This document shows positions 1 to 7,657 of a stretch of 36,912 bases of DNA, piece by piece (within the stretch, counting starts at the first letter, position 1; each line of letters starts with the position of its first letter). A model generated the notes under the pieces. It was not told the origin of the DNA. It made no database searches and saw nothing but the letters and a program-made list of their open reading frames with translations. The stretch covers positions 1-36,912 of the forward strand of contig VEQD01000007.1 of assembly GCA_018883385.1 (NCBI GenBank), given 5' to 3'. Position numbers and translations under genes: made by a program. This DNA is from Rhodocyclaceae bacterium (GTDB taxonomy: Bacteria > Pseudomonadota > Gammaproteobacteria > Burkholderiales > Rhodocyclaceae).

Positions 1-39
1 TTCGGAGGGCAATACTCTATCCAACTGAGCTACGAGCGC
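1..39 (-). tRNA. tRNA-Arg (anticodon CCG), 3' part cut off by window start
   Basis: Read on the minus strand, the 39 bases start at the acceptor 5' side (GCGCTCG), continue through the D-arm (TAGCTCAGTTGGATAGAG) and reach the anticodon loop CTCCGAA. Aligned from memory with E. coli tRNA-Arg genes, the anticodon is CCG, which reads the CGG codon. The 5' half of the anticodon stem (TTGCC) is present. Its partner strand, the T-arm and the 3' acceptor lie outside the window. The D-arm matches bacterial tRNA consensus closely, so the tRNA call is firm. The identity rests on the anticodon alone. Confidence 0.9.
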
Positions 40-49
40 GTGCGGGCGA

Positions 50-79
50 AGTCTAGCGGGTTTTGGCGGGGCTGTCCAA
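50..79 (-). promoter_or_regulatory. Possible promoter of the tRNA-Arg gene
   Basis: On the minus strand TTGGAC (74-79) lies 18 bases upstream of TAGACT (50-55), which sits 10 bases before the tRNA 5' end. Spacing is acceptable for sigma-70, but both hexamers are only partial matches. This is an inference from position. Confidence 0.35.
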
Positions 80-81
80 AA

Positions 82-101
82 CCGATTTCCTGCAAAATCG
101 G
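82..101. repeat. Inverted repeat between tRNA-Arg and cytochrome c
   Basis: CCGATTT and AAATCGG form a 7-bp stem with a 6-base loop (CCTGCA). It lies between divergent genes, upstream of both. No T-tract follows on either strand, so it is not an obvious terminator. It could be an operator or a chance repeat. Confidence 0.35.
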
Positions 102-233
102 GAATATTTCACCAATCCCGCGCCCCTTCAAACCGTAAGCCCCATTCCTCCCCGCAGCCAGGGTTTTTCCCGCTATACTTACGCCAAATCCGTTATTCAT
201 TCGCCCATTTACTTTTCGCGTACAGGATCGATC

Positions 234-671
234 ATGGCCGACAAGAATCCCAGCAGCAAAATCATGTACCTCTCCATCGCTCTGGCGGTGGTTTTGATCG
301 CCGTTGTCGTGCCGTTCTCGATGAGCGGCAAGGGTAAATCCGATTCGGTGAGCAATGCCGACGATGTCGAGTCGCGCATTGCACCGATTGCCAAGATTGA
401 AATGCAAGCCGGTGGCGGCGATGGCGGCGTCAAGGACGGTAAGACGGTTTACAACACCGTCTGCGCGGGTTGTCATGGTGCCGGCGTCTTAGGTGCACCG
501 AAGTTTGGTGACAAGGCTGCATGGGCACCGCGTATCGGACAGGGTATCGCGACACTGAACAGCCATGCTATCAACGGCATTCGTGGGATGCCCGCACGTG
601 GTGGTGCCGCCAGCCTGAGCGACGATGAAGTGAAGGGCGCCGTGGAATACATGGTGAACGGTTCGAAATAA
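234..671 (+). CDS. Membrane-anchored c-type cytochrome (cytochrome c5 family)
   Basis: A 145-residue monohaem cytochrome c. An uncleaved-looking hydrophobic N-terminal helix (about residues 10-30, ILE/VAL/ALA-rich) anchors it in the inner membrane, with the rest in the periplasm. A Gly-rich linker precedes the haem site CAGCH (residues 77-81; Cys77, Cys80, axial His81). The Met of GMPARGG (Met119) is the probable second axial ligand. The C-terminal helix (DDEVKGAVEYMV) is typical of the c5 family. The family carries electrons between respiratory complexes and terminal oxidases. The partner cannot be told from the context, since the neighbours are a tRNA and rep. I chose ATG 234 because the reading frame upstream of it is not conserved-looking and the membrane anchor begins just after it. 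A TATACT hexamer at 174-179 could be a -10 element, with no good -35. Confidence 0.88.
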   Translation: MADKNPSSKIMYLSIALAVVLIAVVVPFSMSGKGKSDSVSNADDVESRIAPIAKIEMQAGGGDGGVKDGKTVYNTVCAGCHGAGVLGAPKFGDKAAWAPRIGQGIATLNSHAINGIRGMPARGGAASLSDDEVKGAVEYMVNGSK

Positions 672-691
672 GTCGATCCGACTGAACGACG

Positions 692-720
692 AAGGGACGC
701 CATGGCGTCCCTTTTGTTTT
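692..720 (+). terminator. Rho-independent terminator of the cytochrome gene
   Basis: A perfect palindrome AGGGACGCCATGGCGTCCCT (693-712) is followed by TTTTGTTTT. It lies 20 bases after the cytochrome stop codon. The minus strand has no T-run after the stem, so it probably does not terminate rep. Confidence 0.9.
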
Positions 721-732
721 GGTAGTGGCGGC

Positions 733-2769
733 CTAGAATGCTTCGGGGTCGGACGCCGGCGTTTTCTGCAGCATGGCCTTGAGAAAGTCCAGCTTGGCCG
801 TTGACGTAGATTTGTCGGCCATTTCCTTACTGGCCGAGCTCGATGTTTCGCAGCCCATTTCTTCGATGAAGCGTGACGGCTCGCAGGGGATCAATTCTTT
901 GCCCTGACGTCGTTTCTCGCACCAGGTAATGTGCAGGCTGCGTTGCGCCCGGGTAATGCCGACGTACATGAGTCGCCGCTCTTCTTCGAGCTTTTCGGCT
1001 TCCTGCGATTCGCGGTGCGGCAGAATGCCCTCTTCGACGCCGACCAGAAAGACGTGGCCAAACTCCAGCCCTTTGGCTGCATGCAAGGTCGATAGCTGCA
1101 CGGCATCGTAGGCTTCGCCTTGATCCCGACGCTCAAGCATCGTCATTAGCGCCATAGTCTGCACGATTTCAGCCAGCGTCTTGCCGTCGTCATCGCTCTT
1201 CTTGGTGATCCAGGCGTGGAACTCCTGCACATTGCCCCAGCGCGTTTCGGCGGTGCGGGCTTCTTCCTGGTCATACAGCCAATTCTCGTAATCAATGGCG
1301 GTCAGCAAATCCGGGAAGACATCGGCGGCCGTTTCGCGCTGTGCCCGCCATTGGAACCGGTTGATGAATTCACCGAACTCGCGCAGTGGCTGCAAGACAC
1401 GCCCATTCACCTGCGCCGCGAAGCCCTCTTCGAAGAGCGCCGCAAAGAGCGAGATCTGCCGTTCGGCTGCATAGCGCCCCAGGGTCGCCAGCGTTTGGCT
1501 GCCGATGCCCCGGCGTGGTGTGGTGGCGGCACGGATGAACGCGGGATCATCGTCGTCATTGACCAGCAGGCGCAGGTAGGCCAGTAGATCCTTGATCTCG
1601 GCTTTATCAAAAAAGGACTGACCACCCGACAGTACATAGGGAATACGTTGCTGGCGTAGCGCCTGCTCAAAGAGCCGCGCCTGGTGGTTGCTGCGATAAA
1701 GAATGGCGTAATCGGAGAACTGGGCGCGATGCTCGAAGCGATGGCTCTGCAGCTTCATGACCACGGTTTCGGCTTCGGCCTCGCCTTCGGCACAGGCAAT
1801 CACGTTGATATTGGCACCAGGGCCGTGCTCGGACCAAAGTGACTTGGCGAAGAGCTTGGGGTTGTTCTGGATCAGCGTGTTGGCCGCGCCCAGAATTTTG
1901 CCGGTGGAACGGTAGTTCTGCTCGAGCTTAATGACCTTGAGCTGCGGAAAGTCTTCGGTCAGCCGGCGTAGATTCGCCACATCGGCACCGCGCCAGCCGT
2001 AGATGGCTTGGTCATCGTCACCTACGGCTGTGAACGAGGCACGCACACCGGTCAGCTGTTGCAGTAACCGGTACTGCGCGGTATTGGTATCTTGATACTC
2101 ATCCACTAGGATATGGCGAAATTTGTCCTGCCATTTCTGCCGGATCTCGGCGTTATCCTGCAAGAGCGACACCGGCAAGCGGATCAGGTCGTCAAAGTCG
2201 ACCGCCTGATAGGCGTGTAGGGCATTGGCGTATTCGATGTATACGCGGGCGGCCTGCGCCTCTTCTTCATCTTTCGCATCGTCCCGTGCCTGCTTCGGGC
2301 TTACCAACCCGTTCTTCCACAGCGATACAGTGGTCTGCAACCAGCGCAGTTTGGCCTTGTCCGTGGTACCGCTCAGCTCATTGATAATGCCCAGGCAGTC
2401 GGCCGAATCAAAAATCGAGAAGCCCGGCTTGTAGCCCAGGGTTTTGGCCTCTTCGCGCACCATGCGCAGACCCAGCGAATGGAACGTAGCGACGGTGAGC
2501 CCTTTAGGCGGCTTTTCCATACGCTTGGCGATCCGTTCCGACATCTCCAGGGCCGCCTTATTGGTAAAGGTTATGGCCGCGATCTGGTGCGGTTTGATCT
2601 CACAGGTTTCGATCAGATGCACCATCTTCTCGGTAATGACCCGGGTCTTGCCCGAACCGGCGCCCGCTAGCACCAACAAAGGCCCATCCAGGTAGTGGAT
2701 CGCCTCTCTCTGACGCGGGTTAAGCCCCGATGGCGAGAATCCGGCAGAGGCTGGGGTACGTGAAGACAT
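733..2769 (-). CDS. rep: ATP-dependent DNA helicase Rep
   Basis: A superfamily 1A 3'-5' helicase of 678 residues, almost the length of E. coli Rep (673), with collinear similarity over the whole protein. Visible motifs: Walker A AGAGSGKT (35-42), TFTNKAA (motif Ia), DEYQDTN (motif II), GDDDQAIYGWRGA (motif III), LEQNYRS (motif IV), TLHAAKGLEF (motif V) and VGITRAQ (motif VI). Rep clears protein roadblocks ahead of replication forks and helps restart. It is preferred over UvrD and PcrA because of the GDDDQ/YGWRGA and PFVLSGG-type segments and the short C-terminus. ATG 2769 is chosen; the longer in-frame extension to 2841 runs into promoter-like sequence and lacks helicase similarity. A 12-bp palindrome CCGCCCGGGCGG (2784-2795) lies 14 bases upstream of the start. 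The gene is divergent from recA. Confidence 0.96.
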   Translation of the reverse strand: MSSRTPASAGFSPSGLNPRQREAIHYLDGPLLVLAGAGSGKTRVITEKMVHLIETCEIKPHQIAAITFTNKAALEMSERIAKRMEKPPKGLTVATFHSLGLRMVREEAKTLGYKPGFSIFDSADCLGIINELSGTTDKAKLRWLQTTVSLWKNGLVSPKQARDDAKDEEEAQAARVYIEYANALHAYQAVDFDDLIRLPVSLLQDNAEIRQKWQDKFRHILVDEYQDTNTAQYRLLQQLTGVRASFTAVGDDDQAIYGWRGADVANLRRLTEDFPQLKVIKLEQNYRSTGKILGAANTLIQNNPKLFAKSLWSEHGPGANINVIACAEGEAEAETVVMKLQSHRFEHRAQFSDYAILYRSNHQARLFEQALRQQRIPYVLSGGQSFFDKAEIKDLLAYLRLLVNDDDDPAFIRAATTPRRGIGSQTLATLGRYAAERQISLFAALFEEGFAAQVNGRVLQPLREFGEFINRFQWRAQRETAADVFPDLLTAIDYENWLYDQEEARTAETRWGNVQEFHAWITKKSDDDGKTLAEIVQTMALMTMLERRDQGEAYDAVQLSTLHAAKGLEFGHVFLVGVEEGILPHRESQEAEKLEEERRLMYVGITRAQRSLHITWCEKRRQGKELIPCEPSRFIEEMGCETSSSASKEMADKSTSTAKLDFLKAMLQKTPASDPEAF

Positions 2770-2849
2770 GGGCGCGAATTTTACCGCCCGGGCGGGGTAT
2801 CTGCCCGAACTGGGCCCAGGAAATATTTTTAGTTGCAGCAACCGATAGG

Positions 2850-2862
2850 CTCACCTGGTGAG
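2850..2862. promoter_or_regulatory. Palindrome in the recA promoter region
   Basis: CTCACC-T-GGTGAG is a perfect 6+1+6 inverted repeat about 50 bases upstream of the recA ATG. A possible -10 (AATAAT, 2878-2883) lies about 16 bases downstream, so the right arm overlaps the expected -35 position. No CTG-N10-CAG LexA box is visible in 2770-2911. The element could be an operator for another regulator, or simply chance. The recA Shine-Dalgarno AGGAAG is at 2901-2906. Confidence 0.45.
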
Positions 2863-2911
2863 ACTCTCGTGGTGTGCAATAATCATTCCAATCTCTCAAA
2901 AGGAAGTCAGC

Positions 2912-3952
2912 ATGGACGACAACAAGGTTAAAGCGCTCGGCGCTGCATTGGCTCAGATCGAAAAGCAATTCGGCAAGGGCGCCATCATGAAAATGGGCGA
3001 CGCGCAGGTGGAGCAGGGTATTCAGGCCGTATCGACGGGTTCGTTAGGTCTGGACATGGCGCTCGGCATCGGTGGTCTGCCGCGTGGTCGCGTCGTTGAG
3101 ATCTACGGCCCGGAATCGTCGGGTAAAACCACGCTCACCCTGCAAGTGATCGCGGCCGCCCAGCGCGCCGGTGGTACCGCTGCCTTTATCGATGCCGAAC
3201 ACGCGCTGGATCCGGTCTACGCTGGCAAACTGGGCGTCGACGTCCCGAATCTGATCATTTCGCAGCCGGATACCGGTGAGCAGGGTCTGGAAATTGCCGA
3301 CATGCTTGTCCGCTCGGGCGGTGTCGATATTATCGTCATCGACTCGGTCGCTGCCCTTACGCCGCGCGCCGAAATCGAGGGCGAGATGGGTGACTCGATG
3401 ATGGGTCTGCATGCCCGCCTGATGAGCCAGGCCCTGCGTAAGCTGACCGGCAGCATCAAGAAGACCAACACACTCGTGATCTTCATTAACCAGATCCGTA
3501 TGAAGATCGGCGTGATGTTCGGCAACCCGGAGACCACCACCGGTGGTAACGCCCTCAAGTTCTACGCCTCGGTACGCCTAGATATCCGTCGCATTGGCGC
3601 GATCAAAAAGGCCGATGAAGTGATTGGTTCGGAAACGCGCGTCAAAGTGGTCAAGAACAAGGTCGCGCCGCCGTTCCGCGAAGCCATCTTCGACATTCTG
3701 TACGGCGAAGGCATCTCGCGCGAAGGCGAAATCATCGAGCTGGGCGTCGAACACAAGATCATCGACAAAGCCGGTGCCTGGTACGCCTACAACGGCGAAA
3801 AGATCGGTCAGGGCAAAGACAATGTCCGTGAATTCCTGAAGTCACGTCCGGAACTGGCCCGGGAAATCGAAGCCAAGATCATGGATGCCGCAGGCATTAC
3901 TACCAAAGCCGGCGCAGCGCCGGCGCCGGTAGCCGAGGGAGACGACGTTTAA
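2912..3952 (+). CDS. recA: Recombinase RecA
   Basis: A 346-residue RecA with the full set of family features. It polymerises on single-stranded DNA, drives homologous strand exchange and promotes LexA self-cleavage. The N-terminal helix ([20 protein letters not shown]) is followed by Walker A GPESSGKT near residue 67, the Walker B region VIDSVAAL, loop L1 (EIEGEMGDS), loop L2 ([18 protein letters not shown]) and the C-terminal domain. ATG 2912 is supported by the Shine-Dalgarno AGGAAG five bases upstream; the longer open frame from 2858 is not needed. recX follows seven bases after the stop, so the two are probably one transcript. This pairing of recA with its inhibitor is common in bacteria. 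The last residues are Ala/Pro-rich and end in an acidic tail, as usual. Confidence 0.98.
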   Translation: MDDNKVKALGAALAQIEKQFGKGAIMKMGDAQVEQGIQAVSTGSLGLDMALGIGGLPRGRVVEIYGPESSGKTTLTLQVIAAAQRAGGTAAFIDAEHALDPVYAGKLGVDVPNLIISQPDTGEQGLEIADMLVRSGGVDIIVIDSVAALTPRAEIEGEMGDSMMGLHARLMSQALRKLTGSIKKTNTLVIFINQIRMKIGVMFGNPETTTGGNALKFYASVRLDIRRIGAIKKADEVIGSETRVKVVKNKVAPPFREAIFDILYGEGISREGEIIELGVEHKIIDKAGAWYAYNGEKIGQGKDNVREFLKSRPELAREIEAKIMDAAGITTKAGAAPAPVAEGDDV

Positions 3953-3959
3953 GTCGTGA

Positions 3960-4550
3960 TTGAGATTGGCTGCTTCAGCTGACGACCTGCGTGCTCGCGC
4001 TCTGCGCCTTCTGGCGCGGCGCGAGTATTCCCGGCAAGAACTTGCCAGCAGGCTGCTGAGCAAGCCCGCACCTAAACCGGCACGGCGAAATCCACGCGAT
4101 ACCTTTGCCGCCGAATCATTGGTAGATGAAATCTACGAACTGCCATCGGCGTCCGAGGTGAATGCGTTACTCGACGATCTGGAACAACGCAAAATGCTCT
4201 CGGATGACCGCTACGCCGAAATGCGTGCCCGCCTGCGGGCGCCGCGCTATGGCGACAGCCGTCTACGTCAGGAGCTGACGCAAAAGGGTATCGACCGCGA
4301 TACCATCGCCGCCGTACTGGCTGAGCAACCTGATGAGCTCGCACGCTGCCGCGAGATCTGGTTCAAAAAATTCGGTCAGATCCCACGCGACATGAACGAA
4401 CGCGCCAAGCAGACCCGTCATTTGGCCAGCCGTGGCTTTGCCATGCGGGTGATTCAGCAGGTCATCCGTGGCGAGGCGGGCGATGCCACGGTTGAAAATA
4501 TACTCGATGGCAATGATGCTTCCTGCGACAATAGCGTTCCTACCGCTTGA
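3960..4550 (+). CDS. recX: Regulatory protein RecX
   Basis: RecX binds RecA filaments and limits their growth. The three-helix repeats of the family are visible: [15 protein letters not shown] (first repeat), [16 protein letters not shown] with [10 protein letters not shown] (second) and [23 protein letters not shown] (third). Length is 196 residues, longer than the usual 150-170. The excess is a Pro/Arg-rich stretch of about 40 residues between the first and second repeats (from [10 protein letters not shown]). No in-frame ATG exists near the N-terminus. TTG 3960 (or TTG 3966) is the likely start, close to the recA stop, and translation may be coupled. The stop overlaps a TTG in the lptB frame. 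Confidence 0.9.
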   Translation: MRLAASADDLRARALRLLARREYSRQELASRLLSKPAPKPARRNPRDTFAAESLVDEIYELPSASEVNALLDDLEQRKMLSDDRYAEMRARLRAPRYGDSRLRQELTQKGIDRDTIAAVLAEQPDELARCREIWFKKFGQIPRDMNERAKQTRHLASRGFAMRVIQQVIRGEAGDATVENILDGNDASCDNSVPTA

Positions 4551-4570
4551 ACACCCAAACCGTCGACACC

Positions 4571-5317
4571 ATGACCACCACCGCAACCACCCAAACCGCC
4601 ACGCTCTCGGCTCGTAACTTGCGCAAGGTTTATCGCAAACGCACGGTCGTCAAAGATGTGTCCTTCGATGTGAAGGCCGGTGAAGTGGTGGGCCTTCTGG
4701 GTCCCAACGGTGCGGGTAAGACCACCTGCTTCTACATGGTGGTTGGCCTCGTTCCAGCCGATGGCGGCAACATTACGCTGGCGGGCGATGAGGTCGTACA
4801 CCTACCGATTCACCAGCGCGCCCACATGGGCGTGTCGTATCTGCCGCAGGAAGCCTCGGTCTTTCGCAAACTAACCGTAGAAGAAAACATTCTGGCAGTG
4901 CTGCAATTGCAGAAGCTATCGGCGGACGACGAGCGCAATCGCCTGGAAACCCTGCTCGATGAACTGGCGATTCAGCACATTCGTGAGAGCCGCGCTGCGT
5001 CACTATCGGGTGGCGAGCGCCGTCGCGTCGAAATCGCCCGTGCACTAGCGACCGAACCCCGCTTCATTCTGCTCGACGAACCTTTCGCTGGCGTCGACCC
5101 GATCGCCGTACTTGAGATTCAGAAGATCATCCGCTTCCTCAAAGAGCGCGGTATCGGCGTGCTCATTACCGACCACAACGTCCGCGAGACGCTGGGAATT
5201 ACTGACCGCGCCTACATCATTAGCGAAGGGTCGGTTCTGGCCTCCGGTCGACCCAACGACATCATTAACAATGATGCTGTTCGCCAGGTCTATCTGGGCG
5301 AGCACTTCCGCCTCTAG
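4571..5317 (+). CDS. lptB: LPS export ABC transporter ATP-binding protein LptB
   Basis: The cytoplasmic ATPase of the LptB2FGC complex, which extracts lipopolysaccharide from the inner membrane and pushes it across the periplasmic bridge. ABC motifs in order: Walker [10 protein letters not shown] (about residues 43-51), the Q-loop [12 protein letters not shown] typical of LptB, the signature LSGGERRR (about 146), Walker [14 protein letters not shown], and the switch His in ITDHNV. ATG 4571 gives 248 residues (E. coli LptB has 241). A TTG at 4547 overlapping the recX stop would add eight residues. In many Gram-negatives lptB follows lptC and lptA; here recX precedes it and neither lptC nor lptA is in the window. 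rpoN follows 41 bases later, the usual lptB-rpoN linkage. Confidence 0.96.
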   Translation: MTTTATTQTATLSARNLRKVYRKRTVVKDVSFDVKAGEVVGLLGPNGAGKTTCFYMVVGLVPADGGNITLAGDEVVHLPIHQRAHMGVSYLPQEASVFRKLTVEENILAVLQLQKLSADDERNRLETLLDELAIQHIRESRAASLSGGERRRVEIARALATEPRFILLDEPFAGVDPIAVLEIQKIIRFLKERGIGVLITDHNVRETLGITDRAYIISEGSVLASGRPNDIINNDAVRQVYLGEHFRL

Positions 5318-5358
5318 AGGCCGAACCACGCACCCGTGGCGACTGAGCGAAAGAATCC

Positions 5359-6825
5359 ATGAAGGCCAGCCTGCACCTCAAGGCCTCACAACACCTGGCA
5401 ATGACGCCCCAGTTGCAGCAGTCGATACGATTGCTGCAGCTCTCTTCGGTAGAACTACAGCAAGAGGTCGCTCAGGCGCTGGCCGAGAACCCCATGCTGG
5501 AGCGCGAAGACGGGGACGAGACCGAGGAAAACGAGGCGCTTGCTGATCCCGGCGCGAATATAGTGCAACCAGTTCATGACCTCGGAGACGATCTGCGTAC
5601 CGAGAGTGAACCCTCCGATACAGCGGAGGCTTTCGAACAAAGCAACCCGATCGATATCGACGAAGGTCCCTACGACTACACCAGCGGATCTGGTGGCGGC
5701 CATGATGATTTCGAGCATGAACAGGCTGATGCATCGACCATCACCTTGCGCGAACATCTGCTGGCTCAGGCCGGGTTGCTTCGAATCAGCTGGCGCGAGC
5801 AGGCACTGGTGCGCATCCTCATTGAAGCGCTCGACGAGCGCGGTTTTCTGAGCAGTACGTTGACGGATATTCTCGATACGCTGCCGGCCGACGAAGCGGT
5901 GACTCACGCTGAACTGGAAACCGCGCTGACACAATTGCAAGAACTCGATCCGCCAGGCGCTGGTGCCTGCTCACTGGAAGAATGCCTCCTCCTCCAGCTA
6001 CGAGAGTCCCACGATCCCGCAGCACCCCTCGCGCGCACCCTGATCAAAGACTACCTGCCGCTGCTGGCCCAACGTGATTTTGCCCAGCTGCGTCGCCGGA
6101 CCGGCGCCGACGATGACAAACTTCGCGACGCCCAAACGCTCATTCGGACCCTGACCCCACACCCGGGTGATGCTTTCATCCATGACACGAGTCCCTACAT
6201 CATTCCTGATGTCCTGGTTCGACGGGCCGATAGCGCAAACGGCCGGTGGCAGGCCATGATCAATCCGGATGCGATACCGCGACTCAAAATCAATCGTCTC
6301 TACTCTAACTTACTGCGCCAGGCAGGCACCAGCGAGAACCAAGGTGGTTTGGCGGGCCAATTACAAGAAGCCCGTTGGCTCATCAAGAATATCCAGCAGC
6401 GCTTTGAAACCATCGAGCGGGTTGCCCAGGCCATTGTCCACGAACAGGCTGATTTTTTTGAAAAAGGTGAATTAGCGATGCGCCCCTTGGTGCTTCGCGA
6501 AATTGCCGACCGCTTGGGGCTACACGAATCGACGATTTCCCGGGTGACCTCGCAGAAATTCATGGCAACACCACGCGGAGTCCTTGAATTTAAATACTTT
6601 TTTGGCAGCCACGTGGGAACGGATGACGGCGGATCGGCCTCAGCGACCGCGATTAAGGCCCGGATTCGCCAACTGGTTGGAGAAGAAAATGCCAAAAAAC
6701 CACTCTCGGACCAGCAAATTTGTAATCAATTTAGCGTCGAGGGCATTGTCGTAGCACGCCGGACCATAGCAAAATACCGTGAGGCGATGAATATACCCAC
6801 CGCCAGTTTGCGCAAGACCCTATAG
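5359..6825 (+). CDS. rpoN: RNA polymerase sigma-54 factor RpoN
   Basis: Sigma-54 directs RNA polymerase to -24/-12 promoters that need an AAA+ activator. At 488 residues it has the normal length. Region I is the Gln/Leu-rich N-terminus (SLHLKASQHLAMTPQLQQSI and onward to ENPMLE). Region II is acidic and Gly-rich (about residues 45-125). The core-binding domain follows. The DNA-binding part includes the helix-turn-helix LGLHESTISRVTSQKF and the RpoN box ARRTIAKYRE (residues 466-475). ATG 5359 begins directly with region I. The following hpf, ptsN and hprK genes form the classic proteobacterial rpoN cluster linking sigma-54 with the nitrogen-PTS. Confidence 0.97.
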   Translation: MKASLHLKASQHLAMTPQLQQSIRLLQLSSVELQQEVAQALAENPMLEREDGDETEENEALADPGANIVQPVHDLGDDLRTESEPSDTAEAFEQSNPIDIDEGPYDYTSGSGGGHDDFEHEQADASTITLREHLLAQAGLLRISWREQALVRILIEALDERGFLSSTLTDILDTLPADEAVTHAELETALTQLQELDPPGAGACSLEECLLLQLRESHDPAAPLARTLIKDYLPLLAQRDFAQLRRRTGADDDKLRDAQTLIRTLTPHPGDAFIHDTSPYIIPDVLVRRADSANGRWQAMINPDAIPRLKINRLYSNLLRQAGTSENQGGLAGQLQEARWLIKNIQQRFETIERVAQAIVHEQADFFEKGELAMRPLVLREIADRLGLHESTISRVTSQKFMATPRGVLEFKYFFGSHVGTDDGGSASATAIKARIRQLVGEENAKKPLSDQQICNQFSVEGIVVARRTIAKYREAMNIPTASLRKTL

Positions 6826-6835
6826 AGGAGGCAGT

Positions 6836-7156
6836 ATGAATCTGCAAATCAGTGGTCATCATCTGGAAGTCAGCCCGGCCATTCGTGACTATGTCAGCCA
6901 GAAGTTGCAAAAGGTCACGCGTCATTTCGATCATGTGATTGACATCCATGTCGTGCTGAGCGTCGAAAAGTTGAACCAGAAAGCGGAAGTGACCCTCCAT
7001 GTTCCGGGCAAAGATATCTTTGTTGAGAGTGTGGATCCGAACCTCTACGCTGCCGTGGACGATCTGACCGATAAACTGGATCGTCAGGTTCAAAAGTACA
7101 AGCAGAAAATCCAGGATCACGGTCGCGGCCACAGCGTCGCTAGCCATCTCGAATAA
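6836..7156 (+). CDS. hpf: Ribosome hibernation promoting factor HPF (short form)
   Basis: A 106-residue protein of the sigma-54 modulation/S30AE family. It binds the 30S subunit in the decoding region and inactivates or dimerises ribosomes in stationary phase. The sequence shows the beta-alpha-beta-beta-beta-alpha fold pattern: NLQISGHHLEVSPAIRDYV, the helix with VTRHFDHV, KAEVTLHVPGKDIFVE, and the last helix ending DKLDRQVQKYKQKIQDH. There is no long C-terminal dimerisation domain, so it is the short form. A strong Shine-Dalgarno GAGGAGG (6825-6831) overlaps the end of rpoN, giving tight coupling. A perfect hairpin follows the stop codon. Confidence 0.95.
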   Translation: MNLQISGHHLEVSPAIRDYVSQKLQKVTRHFDHVIDIHVVLSVEKLNQKAEVTLHVPGKDIFVESVDPNLYAAVDDLTDKLDRQVQKYKQKIQDHGRGHSVASHLE

Positions 7157-7168
7157 TCTCACTGGGTC

Positions 7169-7195
7169 GGCGGGCACCTTCGGGTGCCCGCCTTT
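7169..7195 (+). terminator. Hairpin terminator or attenuator between hpf and ptsN
   Basis: GGCGGGCACC (7169-7178), loop TTCG, then GGTGCCCGCC (7183-7192) form a perfect 10-bp stem with a UUCG tetraloop closed by C-G, among the most stable RNA hairpins. Only TTTC follows before ATTCA and the ptsN ATG at 7202. The short T-tract suggests partial termination, or a structure controlling ptsN expression, rather than a full stop. Confidence 0.75.
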
Positions 7196-7201
7196 CATTC
7201 A

Positions 7202-7657
7202 ATGAACGCCATCTCCCGTTTACTTACCCCCGATACTGTCTTGCTGACCGCACAGGCAGCCACCAAGGAAGTCCTCTTCCAGGTCGCGGCTGATGCGCTG
7301 AGTGCCCATGTCGGCATTAACAGCACGCCCATCCGCGAAGCGCTGCTCATGCGCGAGCAACTCGGTTCCACCGGTCTGGGGCAAGGCGTAGGGATACCGC
7401 ATGGCCGCCTTAAAGGGCTCAAGCAGGTTGCCGGCATGTTCTTCCGCCTGAGCAAGCCCATACCATTTGACGCGCCGGATAATCGTCCGGTCGACCTGAT
7501 CTTTTTCCTGCTGGTTCCCGAGCAGAGCACTGAAGAACACCTGCAGTTGCTTTCGGAACTGGCGCAGGGTTTTTCTGAACCGGATTTTCGTGAGAGCCTA
7601 CGCAAGGCAACGAATGCCGATGAGGTTATCCAGATTTTCACGAGCAACAGCCAGTGA
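7202..7657 (+). CDS. ptsN: PTS IIA-like nitrogen regulatory protein PtsN (EIIA-Ntr)
   Basis: The 151-residue final phospho-acceptor of the nitrogen PTS, which regulates potassium transport and other processes according to its phosphorylation state. The phosphorylated His is His67 in GIPHGRLKG, matching His73 of E. coli PtsN. Preceding TGLGQGVGIPHG and following RPVDLIFFLLVPEQ are family hallmarks. ATG 7202 is chosen; an in-frame GTG at 7184 lies inside the terminator hairpin. No purine-rich ribosome site is visible before either. The start is only nine bases from the stem, so the hairpin may influence initiation. The stop overlaps the hprK start (GTGA). Confidence 0.94.
   Translation: MNAISRLLTPDTVLLTAQAATKEVLFQVAADALSAHVGINSTPIREALLMREQLGSTGLGQGVGIPHGRLKGLKQVAGMFFRLSKPIPFDAPDNRPVDLIFFLLVPEQSTEEHLQLLSELAQGFSEPDFRESLRKATNADEVIQIFTSNSQ

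Noticed and set aside
1216-1587. 123-codon plus-strand frame inside rep
   Set aside because: A shadow of the helicase gene; the helicase motifs on the minus strand run through the whole region.
2770-2911. LexA box near recA
   Set aside because: The nearest CTG/CAG pairs (for example around 2811-2819) have the wrong spacing and come from the palindrome CTGGGCCCAG, not CTG-N10-CAG.
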